From assembly GCA_027365835.1 (NCBI GenBank), contig DAHXLU010000049.1, positions 1 to 24,501 on the forward strand: a stretch of 24,501 nucleotides of DNA, given 5' to 3'. The translations under genes were made by a program, and so were the position numbers. Below the pieces are notes generated by a model. That model was not told the DNA's origin, did not search any database, and worked only from the letters and a program-made list of their open reading frames with translations. Source of the stretch: JAJZMA01 sp021850405. GTDB taxonomy: Bacteria > Chloroflexota > Dormibacteria > Aeolococcales > Aeolococcaceae. Positions within the stretch are counted from its first letter, which is position 1. Each line of letters opens with the position of its first letter. Positions 21,377-24,501 of this stretch are shown piece after piece.

Positions 21377-24045
21377 GCTCTTGTACTCACACCCTGGGAC
21401 CTGCCCGCCAGATTGCGCAGGACGTACGAAAGGACACCACCTGCACGGTAGTAGTCCAGATCGGTAGCACTGTCAAGGCGGCAGATCACATCAAAAGTTG
21501 TACTCTGCCCGTCAGCCTTCGCAACGACCGTCACCCGTGAGCCTGGGGCCAGCGCGGCAAGACCGGTGAGGCTGTAGGTTTCCCGTCCTGTCAACTCCAG
21601 CGCGGCTGCACCTTCACCGGGGAGGAACTGCAGTGGCAACACCCCCATGCCAACCAGATTGCTACGGTGAATCCGTTCAAAAGACTCAGCGATGACGGCC
21701 TGCACTCCGAGCAGCAAAGTTCCCTTCGCCGCCCAGTCCCGGCTAGATCCTGAGCCGTACTCCCGACCAGCAATAACCAGCAGCGGGGTAGATGACTCCT
21801 GGTAGCGCTGTGCTGCGTCGTAGATGGAAACCACTTCTCCCGAACCAAAGTGCTCGGTGTAGCCTCCCTCGCGCCCCTGCGCAAGCTGGTTCCGCAACCG
21901 TATGTTGGCAAACGTGCCGCGGACCATTACCTCATGGTTGCCGCGCCGGGCTCCGTAGGTATTAAACTCCCGCGGTTCGACCGAATGTCGCTTCAGATAA
22001 GCCGCAGCCGGGCTCGAGGGGGAGATGGAGCCCGCAGGGGAGATATGGTCAGTTGTAATGGAATCCCCAAGCAGGGCCAGCACTCTCATGCCTTCAATCG
22101 ACTTATGCACCTGCTCTGGGCCTTCCTGCAGTACGTGCTCAAAAAACGGAGGCCGGCGTACGTAGGTGGAAGCCTCATCCCACTCGTAAAGAGCGCCTGT
22201 TGGAGAGGCAAGCTCCTTCCAGTGTTCATCGCCCTCAAAAATTCGCCCATACTCAGCGCCAAAAAAATCACTCGACTGGCTGCTGCGCATCACGTCCTCG
22301 ATCTCTCTCGCGGTTGGCCAGAGCTCCTTCAGGTAAACAGGGTTGCCATCCCTGTCCTCACCCACCGGGTCACAGGACAGGTCCCGGCCAACAGAGCCCG
22401 CCAGGGCATATGCAACGACAAGAGGTGGGGATGCCAGATATGATGCCTTGACCTGGGGGTGGATCCGGCCCTCAAAATTCCGGTTGCCGCTCAGCACTGC
22501 AGCAACGGCAAGCCCTGCCTCATCGATGACATGCGCCACGGGCTCATCGAGAGGACCGCTATTGCCAATGCAGGTGGTGCATCCATAACCAACCACGTTG
22601 AACCGCAACGCCTCCAGATCTTCCATCAGGCCAGCTGCCTGCAGGTAATCGGTAACCACGCGGGAACCAGGCGCCAGGCTGGTCTTCACATGGGACGGAA
22701 CCTTCATGCCGCGCTCCCTGGCCCGGCGGGCCAGGAGGCCAGCTGCCACCATGACACTCGGGTTGGAGGTGTTGGTACAGGAAGTTATGGCCGCAATTAC
22801 AACAGAGCCGTTTGCAACCCTCTCTGCCGCATCCTTGTCGAGGGTCCCAAATGCAGCGGTGAATGACTCAGGGACACCTGGCAGGTCTACGCGATCCTGG
22901 GGACGACGGGGCCCGGCCAGGCTGGGAACGACCTTTCCAAGGTCCAGCTGAAGCAGTTCAGAAAAGTGGGGAATGGCGCCGCCAGGGGTGCGGAACATGC
23001 CTTGCGCCTTGGTGTACCGCTCAACCAGCTCAACCTGCTCTGCCGAACGACCACTCTCCCGCAGATACTCAAGGGTGCGATCATCCACGGGAAAAAGTGC
23101 AGCAGTTGCCCCATATTCCGGAGCCATGTTGGACATCGTGGCCCGGTCAGCAGCTGAAAGGCTGCCAAGGCCGTCTCCGCAGAACTCTACAAACTTGCCT
23201 ACCACGCCGTGCTTGCGCAACATTTCGGTAAGTGTGAGGACAAGATCGGTCGCAGTTGTGCCCGGCACCAGCTCCCCTTCGAACCGGACGCCAACCACCA
23301 CCGGTGGCAACAGGAAGAGCGGCTGCCCCAGCATGACCGCCTCAGCCTCAATGCCACCTACACCCCATCCCAGCACACCTATCCCGTTGACCATGGTGGT
23401 ATGGGAGTCTGTTCCCACCAGGGTGTCGGGGTATGCGATCCGCACGCCGTCGCGCTCCGCAACCTGCACGACATGTGCAAGGTACTCAAGGTTGACCTGG
23501 TGGACAATTCCCATCCCCGGAGGAACAACCCGGAAGGTGGCAAACGCCTGCTGGGCCCACCGGAGAAGCTGATACCGCTCAGAGTTGCGCTCGTACTCCC
23601 TTTTAATGTTGCGCTCGTATGCCTGGGGAGACCCAAATGCGTCCACCTGCACTGAATGGTCCACCACCAGATCCACCGGTACAAGCGGATCTATCCTGCC
23701 GTAATCCCCACCTGCCGCAGCAACAGCATCACGCATTGCTGCCATGTCCACTACCGCCGGCACTCCAGTGAAATCCTGAAGCAGGACCCGGCCAGGCATG
23801 AACGGCCTCTCCTGATCACTCGAGTCTGCACCCTCCGCAGCCGGGTGCCAGCCTGCCAGCGCCTCCACCGCGCCATGGACTGCAAACCTGGCGTCTGCGA
23901 ACCGAAGCGCATTTTCCAGAAGGATCTTGACGGTGACAGGAAGCGTGGCTACATCCGCAGATCCCTGCTTTTCAAGCTCGGCTAGAGAAAAAATCTCCAC
24001 GCCTGTCCCCGCAAGCGGCTTTTGTATCCCATCCAGGTATGACAT
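21373..24045 (-). CDS. acnA: Aconitate hydratase AcnA
   Basis: The 890-residue protein is a full-length AcnA/IRP-type aconitase. Its [4Fe-4S] ligands are in AITSCTNTSNPSV (Cys423) and GYGCTTCIGNSG (Cys489, Cys492). Other blocks are VLLQDFTGVPAVVDMAAMRD, GTDSHTTMVNGIGVLGWGVG, the domain-4 ALLGDSITTDHISPAGSI, and VIAGREYGSGSSRDWAAKG. It isomerises citrate and isocitrate in the TCA cycle. ATG 24045 has a strong GGGAGGA ribosome-binding site 5 bases upstream; the longer frame to 24150 runs into the promoter region. It is the first gene of the acnA-recJ pair and diverges from the DUF642-type gene across a palindrome-rich region. Confidence 0.96.
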   Translation of the reverse strand: MSYLDGIQKPLAGTGVEIFSLAELEKQGSADVATLPVTVKILLENALRFADARFAVHGAVEALAGWHPAAEGADSSDQERPFMPGRVLLQDFTGVPAVVDMAAMRDAVAAAGGDYGRIDPLVPVDLVVDHSVQVDAFGSPQAYERNIKREYERNSERYQLLRWAQQAFATFRVVPPGMGIVHQVNLEYLAHVVQVAERDGVRIAYPDTLVGTDSHTTMVNGIGVLGWGVGGIEAEAVMLGQPLFLLPPVVVGVRFEGELVPGTTATDLVLTLTEMLRKHGVVGKFVEFCGDGLGSLSAADRATMSNMAPEYGATAALFPVDDRTLEYLRESGRSAEQVELVERYTKAQGMFRTPGGAIPHFSELLQLDLGKVVPSLAGPRRPQDRVDLPGVPESFTAAFGTLDKDAAERVANGSVVIAAITSCTNTSNPSVMVAAGLLARRARERGMKVPSHVKTSLAPGSRVVTDYLQAAGLMEDLEALRFNVVGYGCTTCIGNSGPLDEPVAHVIDEAGLAVAAVLSGNRNFEGRIHPQVKASYLASPPLVVAYALAGSVGRDLSCDPVGEDRDGNPVYLKELWPTAREIEDVMRSSQSSDFFGAEYGRIFEGDEHWKELASPTGALYEWDEASTYVRRPPFFEHVLQEGPEQVHKSIEGMRVLALLGDSITTDHISPAGSISPSSPAAAYLKRHSVEPREFNTYGARRGNHEVMVRGTFANIRLRNQLAQGREGGYTEHFGSGEVVSIYDAAQRYQESSTPLLVIAGREYGSGSSRDWAAKGTLLLGVQAVIAESFERIHRSNLVGMGVLPLQFLPGEGAAALELTGRETYSLTGLAALAPGSRVTVVAKADGQSTTFDVICRLDSATDLDYYRAGGVLSYVLRNLAGRSQGVSTRA

Positions 24046-24217
24046 CTGTTCCTCCCATCGGTGCAGGCCTATAAGGCAATCTTCCCATCCCGGCCCCTGC
24101 GTCTGCCATTTTCCCGGCCGGCAGACAGGGGCCAGTCCGGTCCCTGGCATTGCATGTAGCTACACGATTCGGTCTGTTACAGTGGCCGAATCAATCAAAC
24201 GATAAGGAGTGACCGGT
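24046..24217. promoter_or_regulatory. Divergent regulatory region with strong inverted repeats
   Basis: Two features stand out. First, arms 24092-24107 and 24120-24133 pair over 14 bases with a 2-base bulge and a 12-base loop. Second, GATTCGG (24166-24172) and CCGAATC (24186-24192) flank an inner CTG-TTA-CAG palindrome, an operator-like site. A plus-strand TTGCAT (24150-24155) and TACAGT (24179-24184 region) are weak promoter elements for the secreted-protein gene. A TTATAG on the minus strand (24074-24069) is a -10 candidate for acnA. Confidence 0.45.
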
Positions 24218-24501
24218 ATGAGCAGTCTTGTGAGGCGGATGAGCCTCCTTGTCGCTGCTGGTGCTCTTGCCGGGTCGGTTTTCTCACCCTGGCTTCTCCC
24301 TGTGCGGGTGATGGCGCCCCAGATGCGGCTTGCCGGGACAGTGGTGCCGGCGGCTGTGACCAATCTTGTTGTCAACGGCAGTTTTGAGGCACCCATTGCC
24401 AACTGTCCGTATGGCCTGAGCCAGTACGGTAATGGCTCTACGGCAATACCGGGCTGGGTGGTGGGTGGCAACAGCGTGGACATCCAGTGCAGCACCGGGA
24501 G
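24218..24501 (+). CDS. Secreted DUF642/choice-of-anchor protein, 5' part only
   Basis: The gene runs off the right edge. The visible 94 codons begin MSSLVRRMSLLVAAGALAGS, a clear signal peptide with Arg residues then a hydrophobic core, followed by TNLVVNGSFEAPIAN, then IPGWVVGGNSVDIQ. The NLVVNGSFE ... IPGW ... VD pattern is the hallmark start of DUF642-type, carbohydrate-binding-like beta-sandwich domains found in exported choice-of-anchor proteins. The ATG has AAGGAG 8 bases upstream. A surface or matrix role is likely from the family; ligand and attachment mode are not visible in the fragment. Confidence 0.8.
   Translation, partial: MSSLVRRMSLLVAAGALAGSVFSPWLLPVRVMAPQMRLAGTVVPAAVTNLVVNGSFEAPIANCPYGLSQYGNGSTAIPGWVVGGNSVDIQCSTG

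Noticed and set aside
24166..24192. tRNA-like T-arm (GATTCGG)
   Set aside because: No acceptor stem, anticodon arm or D arm could be built around it; it is better read as a palindromic operator.
1..24501. CRISPR array, insertion sequences, phage or classic defence genes
   Set aside because: I saw no regularly spaced repeats, no transposase or integrase motifs, no terminal repeats with target duplications, and no nuclease/defence cluster. RecJ and the AAA+/VWA pair are explained by housekeeping families.

Overview
This window looks like a chromosomal segment from a free-living, GC-rich bacterium. The best guess is Chloroflexota or a neighbouring Terrabacteria lineage (Actinomycetota- or Dormibacterota-like). 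Pointers are an F420-type LLM-class oxidoreductase, a long CTC/TL5-type ribosomal protein L25, an AcnA-type aconitase, very large polytopic membrane proteins, frequent GTG/TTG starts, and two genes that look leaderless. This placement is inference only. I see no rRNA, tRNA, CRISPR array, insertion sequence, integrase or phage gene.

Layout. 1-382 (minus): a short lipoprotein ORF closed by two in-frame TGA codons, with an open frame continuing off the left edge, so it may be a broken gene. 553-1233 (plus): a GNAT acetyltransferase, apparently leaderless. 1255-4421 (minus): an operon reading L25 (rplY), MscS-type channel, F420-type LLM oxidoreductase, histidine phosphatase; its last two junctions are 4-base stop/start overlaps. 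4592-5050 (plus): a small secreted protein followed by a strong hairpin. 5193-6448 (minus): an SGNH/GDSL hydrolase overlapping a B12-binding mutase small-subunit protein. 6689-10703 (plus): a giant polytopic membrane protein and a half-size paralogue of its C-terminal half. 10704-10999: a gene-free stretch rich in inverted repeats. 11000-12271 (plus): an anSME-like radical SAM/SPASM protein with a C-terminal SEC-C motif. 12596-13775 (plus): msrA and msrB, overlapping.

From 13867 to 24045 everything is on the minus strand: acnA and recJ (coupled by TTGA), then a MoxR/Mg-chelatase-type AAA+ ATPase and a VWA protein (2 bases apart), then a DUF1444-like protein and a degenerate ADP-ribosylglycohydrolase-like protein (coupled by ATGA), then a small unknown protein. 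At 24218 a secreted DUF642-type protein starts on the plus strand and runs off the right edge.

How the genes may work together. Most of the window is housekeeping: translation, TCA cycle, DNA repair, methionine sulfoxide repair and osmotic protection. The less ordinary parts are the half-duplicated membrane proteins followed by a structured intergenic region and an orphan radical SAM maturase, the AAA+/VWA pair followed by the DUF1444/ADPRH-like pair, and the recurrent 4-base coupling using TTG, GTG or ATG. I did not find a clearly new defence or mobile system. The strongest leads are the 10.7-11.0 kb non-coding region and the probable pseudoenzyme at 14.5-15.5 kb.
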